Both the position numbers and the translations under genes were made by a program. A DNA stretch of 64,000 bases, taken from the NCBI RefSeq assembly GCF_004361695.1, contig NZ_SNVW01000003.1, positions 62,001 to 126,000 on the forward strand. Reading direction: 5' to 3'. Of this stretch, positions 17,391 through 25,958 are shown in pieces (within the stretch, counting starts at the first letter, position 1; every line of letters begins with the position of its first letter). The stretch is from Curtobacterium flaccumfaciens (GTDB lineage Bacteria > Actinomycetota > Actinomycetes > Actinomycetales > Microbacteriaceae). The notes beneath the pieces were generated by a model that searched no databases, was not told the origin of the DNA, and was given only the letters and a program-made list of their open reading frames with translations.

Positions 17391-18326
17391 TCAGGACCAG
17401 ACGCGGCGGATCCCCCACGAGCCGGTCCACGACTCGCCCGGCTCGAGCCAGCGCAGCCCCTCACCGGAGTTGAGCGCGTTCGCCGGCGCCGTCATCGGTT
17501 CGACCGCCACCGCCAGCCCCGTGCCGTCGCCACGGGGGAACTCGCGCGACGTGAACACCTGCACGTACGGGAACGACTCGTCCTGCCAGAGCTGCACACC
17601 GTCACCCTCCGGCCCGTGCAGCGTCGTGCGGCGGAGCCCCTCGGCGTCGGGCGTGATGTCCCGGTAGGCCGTGTCGAGGTCGGAGTCCCCCGCCCGACGG
17701 CCCTGCCGCAGGTCGTACCCGGTTCCGTCCACGGGCACCGATCCGTTCGGCACCTTCTGCTCGTCCACGGTGAACGCCGTCGCGGCGTCGAGCGTCACGA
17801 CGAGGTCGTCAGCGGGGGTGTCGCCGGCGCGGAGGTACGGGTGCGCGCCGATCGCGAAGGGCGCGCGCACGCCGGACCGGTTCACGACCTCGTGCGTGAC
17901 CCGGATGCCGTCGTCGACGAGTTCGTGGTGCACACGGGTCTCGAGGGTGAAGGGCCAGCCGTGCTGCGGGTGGATCGTGGCCTCTTGCACGATGCCGGAC
18001 TCGGTCTGGGACACGACCCGGTACGGCGCGAACCGGAGCAGCCCGTGCGAGGCGTTGCCGTACTTCGGCTCCGAGACGTCGAGCTGCTGCCGCTTGCCGT
18101 CGAGCTGCCAGACCCCGCCGGCCACGCGGTTGGGCCACGGCGCCAGCACGATGCCGTTCGCCCCGGGCGGCTGCTCCGAGACGGGGAACGGCTCGGTCAG
18201 GTCGAACCCGGCGACCCGGAGCTCCCGGATGCCCGCGGCGACCTCGGTGACGACCGCCTCGACGACCCCGTCGGGTCCGGCATGGCGGAGGTGGTACTGG
18301 CCACCGGTGGGTGCTGCTGCGGTCAT
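17391..18326 (-). CDS. galM: Aldose 1-epimerase (galactose mutarotase)
   Basis: 311 residues. Mutarotase fold signatures: LAPWPNRVAGGVW, KYGNASHGLLRF, APFAIGAHPYLRAGD (His and the region of the catalytic pair) and VAVEPMTAPANALNSGEG (catalytic Glu). Interconverts alpha and beta galactose ahead of GalK. ATG overlaps the stop of the DeoR gene upstream (ATGA), and galT-galK start divergently nearby, giving one galactose locus. Confidence 0.88.
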   Translation of the reverse strand: MTAAAPTGGQYHLRHAGPDGVVEAVVTEVAAGIRELRVAGFDLTEPFPVSEQPPGANGIVLAPWPNRVAGGVWQLDGKRQQLDVSEPKYGNASHGLLRFAPYRVVSQTESGIVQEATIHPQHGWPFTLETRVHHELVDDGIRVTHEVVNRSGVRAPFAIGAHPYLRAGDTPADDLVVTLDAATAFTVDEQKVPNGSVPVDGTGYDLRQGRRAGDSDLDTAYRDITPDAEGLRRTTLHGPEGDGVQLWQDESFPYVQVFTSREFPRGDGTGLAVAVEPMTAPANALNSGEGLRWLEPGESWTGSWGIRRVWS

Positions 18327-19183
18327 GGGGTCTCGTTCCTTCCGGTTCCTGCTGCCGTGGCACGGTCGCTGCCGTCGGCCACCACGACCTCGACCCCGGC
18401 CGCCCGGACGGGGGCGACGGCGTCCGCCGTGGTCTCGGCGGTGACGACGACGTCGATGTCCTCGAGCGCGCGGACGACCCCGATGTGGGCCCGGCCGAAC
18501 TTCGACCCGTCCGCGACCACGACCGTACGCCGAGCGGTCGCCGCGAGCATGCGCTTCGCCTCGGTCTCGGGCAGGTTGACGTTCGTCAGTCCGTGCTCGA
18601 CGTCGACGCCCGTGCCGCCGAGGAACACGACGTCCGCGGCGATGAGTGGCAGCAGCGTGTTGTTGAACGGCGCCACGAGGGAGTGCTGCAGCGGCCGCAG
18701 CGTGCCACCGGTGACGACGACGGTGAAGCGCGGCACGGCCCGTTCGAGTGCGAGCGCCGTGGTGAGGGAGTTCGTGACGACGGTGAGGTCGACGAGGTCG
18801 GTCCGGGCCACGAGCGCCTCGGCGACGGCGGCCGGGGTGGTGCCGACGTCGAGCACGACGCACTGGCCGGAGCGCACGAGCGCCGCGGCCGCACGGCCGA
18901 TCGCCGCCTTCGCGACCTGGTGCTCCACGGCGGTCTCCTCGAAGGGCCGTTCGCCGGAACCGGCCCCGAGGCGGACGGCACCGCCGTGCACCCGCCGGAT
19001 CCGTGCCTCCAGTTCGAGCGAGGCGAGGTCCTGCCGGACGGTCACCTCACTCGTTCCGAGCGCCGCTGCCAGGGCGGCCGTCCGGACCAGGCCGGGTGCG
19101 CCCTCGACGATGGAGACGATGCGGTCCTGGCGCAGCGGCGCGGGGAGCGCGCCGGCGAGGAAGGAGAGGTCGTCGTCCGTCAT
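18323..19183 (-). CDS. DeoR/GlpR-family transcriptional regulator
   Basis: 286 residues. N-terminal helix-turn-helix (RQDRIVSIVEGAPGLVRTAALAAALGTSEVTVRQDLASLE) and a sugar-phosphate-binding domain (DVGTTPAAVAEAL, VVTNSLTTALAL, VVTGGTLRP, FLGGTGVDVEHGLTN, VVVADGSKFGR). ATG 19183 matches the family; a TTG at 19219 is possible. Coupled to galM and divergent from galT, so it probably represses this locus in answer to a galactose phosphate. Confidence 0.88.
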   Translation of the reverse strand: MTDDDLSFLAGALPAPLRQDRIVSIVEGAPGLVRTAALAAALGTSEVTVRQDLASLELEARIRRVHGGAVRLGAGSGERPFEETAVEHQVAKAAIGRAAAALVRSGQCVVLDVGTTPAAVAEALVARTDLVDLTVVTNSLTTALALERAVPRFTVVVTGGTLRPLQHSLVAPFNNTLLPLIAADVVFLGGTGVDVEHGLTNVNLPETEAKRMLAATARRTVVVADGSKFGRAHIGVVRALEDIDVVVTAETTADAVAPVRAAGVEVVVADGSDRATAAGTGRNETP

Positions 19184-19189
19184 GGGCCC

Positions 19190-19247
19190 AGTTTCGCTTG
19201 CTTCCGGAGTCTTTCGCAACGCTTCGGATGCGCGCTAGGGTGGGTCG
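19190..19247. promoter_or_regulatory. gal divergent promoter region with possible DeoR operator
   Basis: TAGGGT (19236-19241) ends six bases before the galT ATG, predicting a leaderless message. Two related stretches, GTTTCGCTTGCTTC and CTTTCGCAACGCTTC, lie in the same orientation between the divergent genes and could be DeoR half-sites. The operator is inference. Confidence 0.5.
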
Positions 19248-20345
19248 ATGATCACCAAGCGCGTGACGAAGCTCGCGGACGGCCGCGACCTCATCTACTT
19301 CGACGACGCCGACTCGACGCTGCCCGCCGAGCGCAGCATCGACGAGCGGGTGCTCGACCCGCGGCCGGAGACGGCGCGGATGCGGCAGGACGTCCTGACG
19401 GGTGAGTGGGTCTCCATCGCGGCGTCGCGGCAGAACCGGGTGTTCCTGCCGCCGGCCGACCAGGACCCGCTCGCGCCGCAGACCCCGGCCAACCCGTCCG
19501 AGATCCCCAGCCGCTACGACGTCGCCGTGTTCGAGAACCGGTCGCCGTCGTTCGGCCCCCTGCTCGAGGCGGACGACGCCCCCACCTCGCTCGAGTCCCT
19601 GAGCGACGTCGGCCTGAACCGGCAGCTCCGCTCGGTCGGCCGGTGCGAGGTCGTGTGCTTCTCCCCCGAGACCTCGGGCTCGTTCGCGTCGATCTCCGAG
19701 TCACGGGCCCGCACCGTGGTCGAGGCCTGGGCGGACCGCACCGCAGCACTGTCGGCGATGCCCGGCATCCAGCAGGTGTTCCCGTTCGAGAACCGGGGCG
19801 AGGCGATCGGCGTCACGCTGCACCACCCGCACGGGCAGATCTACTCGTACCCGTACATCACCCCGCGCACGCAGCGGCTGCTCGCGTCGATCGAGCGGTT
19901 CGGGCCGGACCTGTTCGAGCAGCACCTCGCGAACGAGCGTGCCTCGGAGCGCGTCGTGCTCGCCGGTGAGCACTTCACCGCGTTCGTGCCGTTCGCCGCG
20001 CGCTGGCCGATCGAGATCCACATGCTGCCGCACCGGCACGTGCCGGACTTCGCCGGGCTCACCGACGCCGAGAAGGACGAGCTCGCGCACATACACCTGC
20101 GGCTCACCCGTGGTCTCGACGCGCTCTACGGCGACCCGACCCCGTACATCGCCGCCTGGCACCAGGCCCCGGTGCACACGGCCCGCGACACCGTGCGCCT
20201 GATGCTGCAGATCACCTCGCCGCGACGTGCGGCGGACAAGTTGAAGTTCCTGGCCGGCAGTGAAGCCGCCATGGGCGCCTGGATCGGGGACCTCGTGCCC
20301 GAGAAGGCGGCCGAGTTCATCCGAGGAGGGATCGAACGAGCATGA
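19248..20345 (+). CDS. galT: Galactose-1-phosphate uridylyltransferase
   Basis: 365 residues. Active-site HPHGQ (in VTLHHPHGQIYSYPY; second His is the uridylylated nucleophile), and the second domain has IHMLPHRHVPDF. Exchanges UMP between UDP-glucose and galactose-1-phosphate. Followed by galK with an ATGA overlap. Confidence 0.95.
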   Translation: MITKRVTKLADGRDLIYFDDADSTLPAERSIDERVLDPRPETARMRQDVLTGEWVSIAASRQNRVFLPPADQDPLAPQTPANPSEIPSRYDVAVFENRSPSFGPLLEADDAPTSLESLSDVGLNRQLRSVGRCEVVCFSPETSGSFASISESRARTVVEAWADRTAALSAMPGIQQVFPFENRGEAIGVTLHHPHGQIYSYPYITPRTQRLLASIERFGPDLFEQHLANERASERVVLAGEHFTAFVPFAARWPIEIHMLPHRHVPDFAGLTDAEKDELAHIHLRLTRGLDALYGDPTPYIAAWHQAPVHTARDTVRLMLQITSPRRAADKLKFLAGSEAAMGAWIGDLVPEKAAEFIRGGIERA

Positions 20346-21478
20346 CGTTCCAGCAGGTCTACGGGTACGAGCCCGCGGTGCAGTACTCCGCCCCGGGTCG
20401 GGTCAACCTGATCGGCGAGCACACCGACTACAACGACGGGTACGTCCTGCCGTTCGCGATCGACCGCCGCACGACCGCGTCGATCGCCCCGCGCGAGGAC
20501 CGGGTGCTCCGGGTCGCCTCGGCCTTCGACGAAGCCGGCGGCCCCGTGTCGCTCTCGCTCGACGAGCTCTCCCCCGACGCGATGAGCGGCTGGTCGGCGT
20601 ACGTGTTCGGCATCGCCTGGGCGCTCCGCGAGCAGGGTGCCGACCTCACCGGCAAGACCGGGTTCGACGTCTTCATCGACTCCGACGTGCCGGTCGGCGC
20701 TGGGCTCTCGTCGAGCGCCGCCATCGAGTGCGGCGTCGCCCTCGCGTTCAACGACCTGTGGGAGCTCGGACTCGACCGGAAGACGCTGGCGCGCGTCGGC
20801 CAGTACTCCGAGAACCACGCGGTCGGCGCTCCGACGGGCATCATGGACCAGTCCGCGTCGCTCCTCGGCGAGCAGGACGCCGTCGTCTTCCTCGACTGCC
20901 GGACGCTCGACACGGCCGTCGTCGACCTCGCGCTCGAGGCGAACGGTCTCGAGGTCCTCGTGATCGACACCCGCGTCGAGCACGCCCACGCCACCGGCGG
21001 GTACGCCGCGCGCCGGGCGTCGTGCGAGAAGGGTGCAGAGGTCCTCGGGGTCGAGGCGCTCCGCGACGTCACGGTCGAGGACCTCCCGCGTGCGCAGGAG
21101 CTCCTCGACGACGAGACCTTCCGTCGCGTCCGTCACGTCGTGACCGAGGACCAGCGCGTCCTCGACACGGTCCGCACGCTCCGCGAGCAGGGCCCGCGCG
21201 CGATCGGCTCGCTGCTCGTCGCCTCGCACGAGTCGATGCGCGACGACTTCGAGATCTCCGTGCCGGAGCTCGACCTGGCGGTCGCGACCGCGATCGAGCA
21301 GGGTGCGGTCGGCGCACGCATGACCGGTGGCGGTTTCGGTGGTGCGGCGATCGCGCTGGTCGACCGGGAGGCCCGTGGTGCGATCACCGCGGCCGTCACC
21401 GCCGCCTTCGCGGCGGCCGGGTACCGCGAGCCGAACGTGTTCACCGTGCACGCCGCGCAGGGCGCCCGGCGCGACTGA
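20342..21478 (+). CDS. galK: Galactokinase
   Basis: 378 residues. GHMP kinase: galactokinase signature GRVNLIGEHTDYNDGYVLPF, ATP loop VPVGAGLSSSAAIECG and C-terminal RMTGGGFGGAAIALV. Phosphorylates galactose for GalT. Ends the plus-strand gal operon, followed by a repeat-rich terminator region. Confidence 0.95.
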   Translation: MTFQQVYGYEPAVQYSAPGRVNLIGEHTDYNDGYVLPFAIDRRTTASIAPREDRVLRVASAFDEAGGPVSLSLDELSPDAMSGWSAYVFGIAWALREQGADLTGKTGFDVFIDSDVPVGAGLSSSAAIECGVALAFNDLWELGLDRKTLARVGQYSENHAVGAPTGIMDQSASLLGEQDAVVFLDCRTLDTAVVDLALEANGLEVLVIDTRVEHAHATGGYAARRASCEKGAEVLGVEALRDVTVEDLPRAQELLDDETFRRVRHVVTEDQRVLDTVRTLREQGPRAIGSLLVASHESMRDDFEISVPELDLAVATAIEQGAVGARMTGGGFGGAAIALVDREARGAITAAVTAAFAAAGYREPNVFTVHAAQGARRD

Positions 21479-21479
21479 A

Positions 21480-21539
21480 GGTCGCGCTCGGCGCGGGGCG
21501 GTCGCGCCCGGCGCGGTGGCAGTCGCGCCCGCGGCGGGG
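21480..21539 (+). repeat. Tandem 20-base repeat x3 after galK
   Basis: Three related units: GGTCGCGCTCGGCGCGGGGC, then GTCGCGCCCGGCGCGGTGGC and AGTCGCGCCCGCGGCGGGG. Non-coding and directly upstream of the terminator hairpin. Confidence 0.7.
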
Positions 21540-21599
21540 TTTCGTGCGCAGCGACACCTCACGCGCTCGACCGCCCGTGAGGTGTCGCTGAGCGCGAAA
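21540..21599. terminator. Long bidirectional hairpin after galK
   Basis: 24-base arms (21540-21563 with 21576-21599) with two mismatches, ending TTTCG and CGAAA. Convergent genes on both sides. The outer 15 bases are shared with the hairpin at 38488-38547, which has a different inner stem. Confidence 0.85.
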
Positions 21600-21642
21600 G
21601 GACCGGCCGCAGGACCTGTTGGGACCGGTCGTCGCAGCGCGT

Positions 21643-22092
21643 TCAGCCGGTGTAGTCCGCGTACCGGACGTGCTCCACGACGTTCCCGAGGACGAACGGG
21701 TGCGTCCGACCGTGCTCGACGGCCCACTGCAGCCACGCCATCTGCGCCGGCATGAGCAGCCAGACGAGCACTGTCGTCCCGAGCACGCCCGCGAGCGCCA
21801 GGCCCATCACGGTGTGCTCGTCGAACCGACGGGCTCCGCGGCGGGCGATCGCCACGACGAAACCGACGACCGCGAACCCGACCGTCAGCATCGTCCACCC
21901 GAGCGACGGGTGGGACACGAACGAGTACTGCTGCCCGGCGTGCTCGACGTCCAGGCTCCAGGTCGACCCGGGCTGCTGGAACAGGATGCACAGCAGCACG
22001 ATGACGACGAGCCAGCGGGCGTCCTTCGTCAGCTGCGACGGTTCGGGTCGCGGTCGCAGGACCGGCTCGGTCAGCAGTCGTTCTTCCCCCAT
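21643..22092 (-). CDS. Integral membrane protein, unknown function
   Basis: 149 residues with three to four hydrophobic segments (WLVVIVLLCILFQ, LGWTMLTVGFAVVGFVVAIA, HTVMGLALAGVLGTTVLVWL). ATG 22092 fits best; the longer open frame overlaps folD. No family recognised. Downstream of folD on the same strand with a gap of about 100 bases. Confidence 0.7.
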   Translation of the reverse strand: MGEERLLTEPVLRPRPEPSQLTKDARWLVVIVLLCILFQQPGSTWSLDVEHAGQQYSFVSHPSLGWTMLTVGFAVVGFVVAIARRGARRFDEHTVMGLALAGVLGTTVLVWLLMPAQMAWLQWAVEHGRTHPFVLGNVVEHVRYADYTG

Positions 22093-22190
22093 GGCGAGAC
22101 CGTAGCACCGCCCCGAGTCTCGCGGCAGTGTCGTCGAGGCTCGGGGCGCGGCCGCGGCGCCGACGCAGCGCGCGGCCGGCCGCCCGCGCG

Positions 22191-23114
22191 CTACTTCAGG
22201 TGGCGCTCCGCGGCCTCGACCACGTTCTTCATCAGCATCGCCCGCGTCATCGGCCCGACGCCACCGGGGACCGGCGACATGAAGCCCGCGACGGACGCCA
22301 CGGCCGGGTCGACGTCCCCGCGGAGGCGAGCCTTGCCGGTCTCCTCGTTCACGATGCGGGTGATGCCCACGTCGATGACCGCGGCACCGGGCCGCACCCA
22401 GTCCGGCTGGACCAGGCCCGCGACCCCGGCCGCCGCGACGACGATGTCGGCACGGCGGCACTCGGCCGCGACGTCGGCGGTCAGCGAGTGCGTGAGCGTC
22501 GCCGTGGCCTCGAGGCGGGTGAGCAACAGGCCGAGCGGACGCCCGACGGTCAGGCCCTGCCCGATGATCGTGACGTGCGCACCCCGGATCGGGATGTCGT
22601 ACGCCTCGAGCATCGCGACGATGCCACGCGGGGTGCACGGCAGCGGGGCGTCGATCGTTCCGGCGCCACCGGGCACGGCGAGCACGAGCTCACCGAGGTT
22701 CGTCGGGTGCAGGCCGTCGGCGTCCTTCGCGGGGTCCATCAGCTCGAGCATCGGGGTCGGGTCGATCCCCTGCGGCAGCGGGAGCTGGACGATGAACGCG
22801 GTGACCCGGGGGTCGTCGTTCATCTGCAGGATCGCGGCCCGGATGTCGGCTGCGGACGCGGTGGAGGGCAGGTCGATCCGGTGCGAGTCGAGCCCGATCT
22901 GCGCCGAGTCGCGGTGCTTGCCGGCGACGTAGGACAGCGACCCGGGGTTCTCGCCGACGAGGATCGTGCCGAGCCCCGGCCGGATGCCGTGCTCGTGCAA
23001 CCGGTCGATGCGGACGCGGAGCTCGTCGAGCGTCCGGGCGGCGAGGGCGGTGCCGTCGATGCGGACAGCACTGCCCTCACCAGCCCAGAGGGAACGGGGG
23101 AGCGCGCCGCTCAC
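22191..23114 (-). CDS. folD: Methylene-THF dehydrogenase / methenyl-THF cyclohydrolase
   Basis: 307 residues. Substrate-site Lys in [51 protein letters not shown] and NADP-binding [16 protein letters not shown]-terminal [14 protein letters not shown]. Interconverts methylene- and formyl-THF. The GTG at 23114 overlaps the glyA stop (GTGA); an internal start near [11 protein letters not shown] would match the family equally well. Works with GlyA and PurU in one-carbon metabolism. Confidence 0.95.
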   Translation of the reverse strand: MSGALPRSLWAGEGSAVRIDGTALAARTLDELRVRIDRLHEHGIRPGLGTILVGENPGSLSYVAGKHRDSAQIGLDSHRIDLPSTASAADIRAAILQMNDDPRVTAFIVQLPLPQGIDPTPMLELMDPAKDADGLHPTNLGELVLAVPGGAGTIDAPLPCTPRGIVAMLEAYDIPIRGAHVTIIGQGLTVGRPLGLLLTRLEATATLTHSLTADVAAECRRADIVVAAAGVAGLVQPDWVRPGAAVIDVGITRIVNEETGKARLRGDVDPAVASVAGFMSPVPGGVGPMTRAMLMKNVVEAAERHLK

Positions 23115-24400
23115 GCGTAGAGCGGGAACGCGTCGGTCAGGGTCTTCACCCGGGCCGAGAGCGCCGCGATGTCGGGGTTCGGCATGAGCGTCAGCGCGAT
23201 GATGTCGGCGACCTCGGCGAACTCGGCGTCGCCGAACCCGCGGGTGGCCAGCGCCGAGGTGCCGATGCGGACACCCGAGGTCACCATCGGCGGACGCGGG
23301 TCGAACGGCACGGAGTTCCGGTTCACGGTGATGCCGACCTCGTGCAGCAGGTCTTCGGCCTGCTTGCCGTCGACCTCGGAGGTGCGCAGGTCGACGAGCA
23401 CCAGGTGCACGTCGGTGCCACCGGTGAGGACGTCGATGCCGGCGGCCTTCGCGTCGTCGGCCGTCAGACGCTCGGCGAGCGCCTGCGCGCCGCGGATGGT
23501 GCGCTCCTGGCGCTCCTTGAACTCCGGCGTGCCGGCGAGCAGGAACGCGGTGGCCTTGGCGGCGATCACGTGCATGAGCGGACCGCCCTGCTGGCCCGGG
23601 AACACGGCCGAGTTGAGCTTCTTGAACAGCGACTCGTCGTTGGACAGGATGATGCCGGAGCGGGGGCCGCCGAGGGTCTTGTGCACCGTCGAGGACACGA
23701 CGTGGGCGTGCGGCACCGGGGACGGGTGCAGGCCGGCGGCGACGAGGCCGGCGAAGTGCGCCATGTCGACCCAGAGCTTCGCGCCGACCTCGTCCGCGAT
23801 CTCGCGGAACTTGGCGAAGTCGAGCTGCCGTGGGTAGGCGGACCACCCGGCGATGAGGACCTTCGGCTGGTGCTCGATGGCCTTCGCGCGGATGTCGTCG
23901 TAGTCGACCTCGAACGTCTCGGGGTCGACGCCGTACGCGACGGCGTTGTAGATCCGGCCGGAGAAGTTGAGCTTCATGCCGTGGGTCAGGTGCCCGCCGT
24001 GCGCGAGCTCGAGGCCGAGGATCGTGTCGCCGGCCGAGGCGATGGCGTGCAGGACGGCTGCGTTCGCGGTCGCGCCGGAGTGCGGCTGCACGTTGGCGTA
24101 CTCGGCACCGAAGAGCGCCTTGGCCCGGTCAATGGCGAGCTGCTCGGCGACGTCGACGTACTCGCAGCCGCCGTAGTAGCGCTTGCCCGGGTAGCCCTCG
24201 GCGTACTTGTTGGTGAGGACGGAGCCCTGGGACTCGAGCACCGCACGCGGCACGAAGTTCTCGGACGCGATCATCTCGAGGGTGTCGCGCTGACGGCCGA
24301 GCTCCTGCTCGAGGACGCGTGCGATCTCGGGGTCGACCTGGCTGAGGGGGGCGTTGAAGGTGGTGGTGTCGGCCGCGGGGGGCAGATCGGTGATGGACAC
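23111..24400 (-). CDS. glyA: Serine hydroxymethyltransferase
   Basis: 429 residues. [37 protein letters not shown], the PLP lysine in [14 protein letters not shown] and [17 protein letters not shown] are diagnostic. Converts serine and THF to glycine and methylene-THF. GTG 24400 is preceded by GAGGAG; the longer open frame upstream is unlike the family. folD follows by overlap. No riboswitch-like fold noticed upstream. Confidence 0.95.
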   Translation of the reverse strand: MSITDLPPAADTTTFNAPLSQVDPEIARVLEQELGRQRDTLEMIASENFVPRAVLESQGSVLTNKYAEGYPGKRYYGGCEYVDVAEQLAIDRAKALFGAEYANVQPHSGATANAAVLHAIASAGDTILGLELAHGGHLTHGMKLNFSGRIYNAVAYGVDPETFEVDYDDIRAKAIEHQPKVLIAGWSAYPRQLDFAKFREIADEVGAKLWVDMAHFAGLVAAGLHPSPVPHAHVVSSTVHKTLGGPRSGIILSNDESLFKKLNSAVFPGQQGGPLMHVIAAKATAFLLAGTPEFKERQERTIRGAQALAERLTADDAKAAGIDVLTGGTDVHLVLVDLRTSEVDGKQAEDLLHEVGITVNRNSVPFDPRPPMVTSGVRIGTSALATRGFGDAEFAEVADIIALTLMPNPDIAALSARVKTLTDAFPLYA

Positions 24401-24575
24401 GGGACTCCTCGTTGTCTGTCCGTCGCGCGCGTGCACGACGAGGTGGACGGTGGGGCGCGGCCCAGGCGTACGGCCGCGCACCGTGTCAGGTGTCGCTTCC
24501 CGATGGTGACCCATCCAACGCCAGTCGCGACCCCACGATCGTACCGAGGCCGCCCGTTCGTGTCACCCTGGTTCC

Positions 24576-24863
24576 ATGACCATGCTGACGCCCGACGTGG
24601 ACGAGCGCACGAGCGTCCGACCGGACTCCCCCTGGGTCGCGGTCGTGTGGGACGACCCGGTGAACCTGATGTCGTACGTCACCTACGTCTTCCAGCGGTA
24701 CTTCGGGTTCCCGCGCCCGAAGGCGGAGCGGCTGATGCGGCAGGTGAACGACGAGGGCAGGGCGATCGTCGCGACCGGCCCGCGCGAGGCGATGGAGGCC
24801 CACGTCGAGGCGATGCACGGCTACGGCCTGCAGGCCTCCGTGGACAAGGCCCCGACCACGTGA
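24576..24863 (+). CDS. clpS: ATP-dependent Clp protease adaptor ClpS
   Basis: 95 residues. WVAVVWDDPVNLMSYVTYVF carries the NLM motif that shapes the N-degron pocket; AMEAHVEAMHGYGLQASVDK closes the domain. Delivers N-end-rule substrates to ClpA/ClpC-ClpP. CACCCT lies six bases before the ATG, so it may be leaderless. The stop overlaps the next start (GTGA). Confidence 0.93.
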   Translation: MTMLTPDVDERTSVRPDSPWVAVVWDDPVNLMSYVTYVFQRYFGFPRPKAERLMRQVNDEGRAIVATGPREAMEAHVEAMHGYGLQASVDKAPTT

Positions 24864-25336
24864 TCCCGTTCGTCCGCCGCGCCGACGGCGTCCACCTCGG
24901 CATGTCCTCCGGCGAGCGCTCCGTCCTCACGTCGCTCACCGAGCAGCTGCAGCAGGTCCTCGCCGGCGACCTGGCGTCGGACCCCGTGGCGGTCCGGATG
25001 TTCCCGGACGCGTACCCGCAGGACGAGGACGCGAGTGCCGAGTTCCGCCGGTTGACCGAGTCGGACCTGGTCGCGCAGAAGACCACGAACGTCACGACGG
25101 TCCACGAGTGGCTGACCGGTGCGCGCGACGGCGCGTTCGGTGCGGAGGACGAGCAGGCCTGGCTCCGCTGCCTGACCGATCTCCGCCTGACGATCGCGGA
25201 CCGACTGGGCATCGTGGACTCGGCGAGCGAGGAACGGTCGTACCGGTCCGACTCTGGCGTCGGGCTGCGGGACGTCTACGACTGGCTCGGGTACGTGCAG
25301 GAGCACCTGATCGAGACGCTCACCGCCGTCCGCTGA
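24860..25336 (+). CDS. DUF2017 family protein
   Basis: 158 residues beginning VIPFVRRADGVHLGMSSGER, with RMFPDAYPQDEDASAEFRRLT and a C-terminal DVYDWLGYVQEHLIETL. DUF2017 proteins regularly follow clpS in Actinobacteria; biochemical role unknown. GTG overlaps the clpS TGA. No signal or membrane segment. Confidence 0.88.
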   Translation: MIPFVRRADGVHLGMSSGERSVLTSLTEQLQQVLAGDLASDPVAVRMFPDAYPQDEDASAEFRRLTESDLVAQKTTNVTTVHEWLTGARDGAFGAEDEQAWLRCLTDLRLTIADRLGIVDSASEERSYRSDSGVGLRDVYDWLGYVQEHLIETLTAVR

Positions 25337-25411
25337 CGTGCGTCCGGTGGGTCGCCGGCCTGGAGGCACGACTCACCTTCCGGGATCGGCTCACCTGATC
25401 GACAGGAAGCC

Positions 25412-25447
25412 TTGCAAGTTCTCCTGCTGAAGTAGTACCGTCGCGGT
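25412..25447 (+). promoter_or_regulatory. Promoter of the marR gene
   Basis: TTGCAA (25412-25417), an 18-base spacer, then TACCGT (25436-25441) and six bases to the ATG: a complete -35/-10 pair for a leaderless message. TTGCAA is also part of a short palindrome (CTTGCAAG) that could serve the regulator itself. Confidence 0.65.
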
Positions 25448-25873
25448 ATGGCTTCCCCGAGCGCACCCGACCTCGCCAGCGACCTGCTGACGATCTACGG
25501 GCGCGTCCGCCGGACACTGCTCACCGGCAAGTCCGACGAGGTCACCGCCTCGCAGACCGCCGCGCTCGGACGGCTGCTCCGGCACGGCGAGAGCACCACC
25601 GCCGACCTCGCCCGGGCCGAGGGTGTCCGTCCTCAGTCCATGGGCGCGACGATCCAGGCGCTCGTCGACCTCGGACTGGTCGAACGCCGGCAGGACCCCG
25701 CCGACGGCCGACGCACCCTGGTCCGTGCCACCCCTGCGGGCGCCTCCGCCCGCGAGGACGCGTGGGCCGCCCGCAGCCGTGTCCTGACGGAGCTGCTCGG
25801 CACGCTCTCCCCCGAGGACCGCGAGACCGTCGCGCGCTCCCTCGCCATCCTCGAAACCCTCGTCGAACCGTGA
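25448..25873 (+). CDS. MarR-family transcriptional regulator
   Basis: 141 residues. Winged helix (ASQTAALGRLLRHGESTTADL, RPQSMGATIQALVDLGLVERR) and the wing DPADGRRTLVRATPAG. MarR proteins usually repress a nearby efflux gene and respond to small aromatic ligands; the MFS gene lies 85 bases downstream on the same strand and is the likely target. Confidence 0.9.
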   Translation: MASPSAPDLASDLLTIYGRVRRTLLTGKSDEVTASQTAALGRLLRHGESTTADLARAEGVRPQSMGATIQALVDLGLVERRQDPADGRRTLVRATPAGASAREDAWAARSRVLTELLGTLSPEDRETVARSLAILETLVEP

Positions 25874-25958
25874 CCACCCGGAGCGGCGACCCGCGCACCT
25901 GACGCGAGCCGCGCCTCCAGGCCGTCACGACGCGACCACGTCGCAAAGGCAGCACACC

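Noticed and set aside
24401..24575. Possible THF or other riboswitch upstream of glyA
   Set aside because: No conserved riboswitch core could be recognised in the leader; only ordinary GC-rich sequence is visible.
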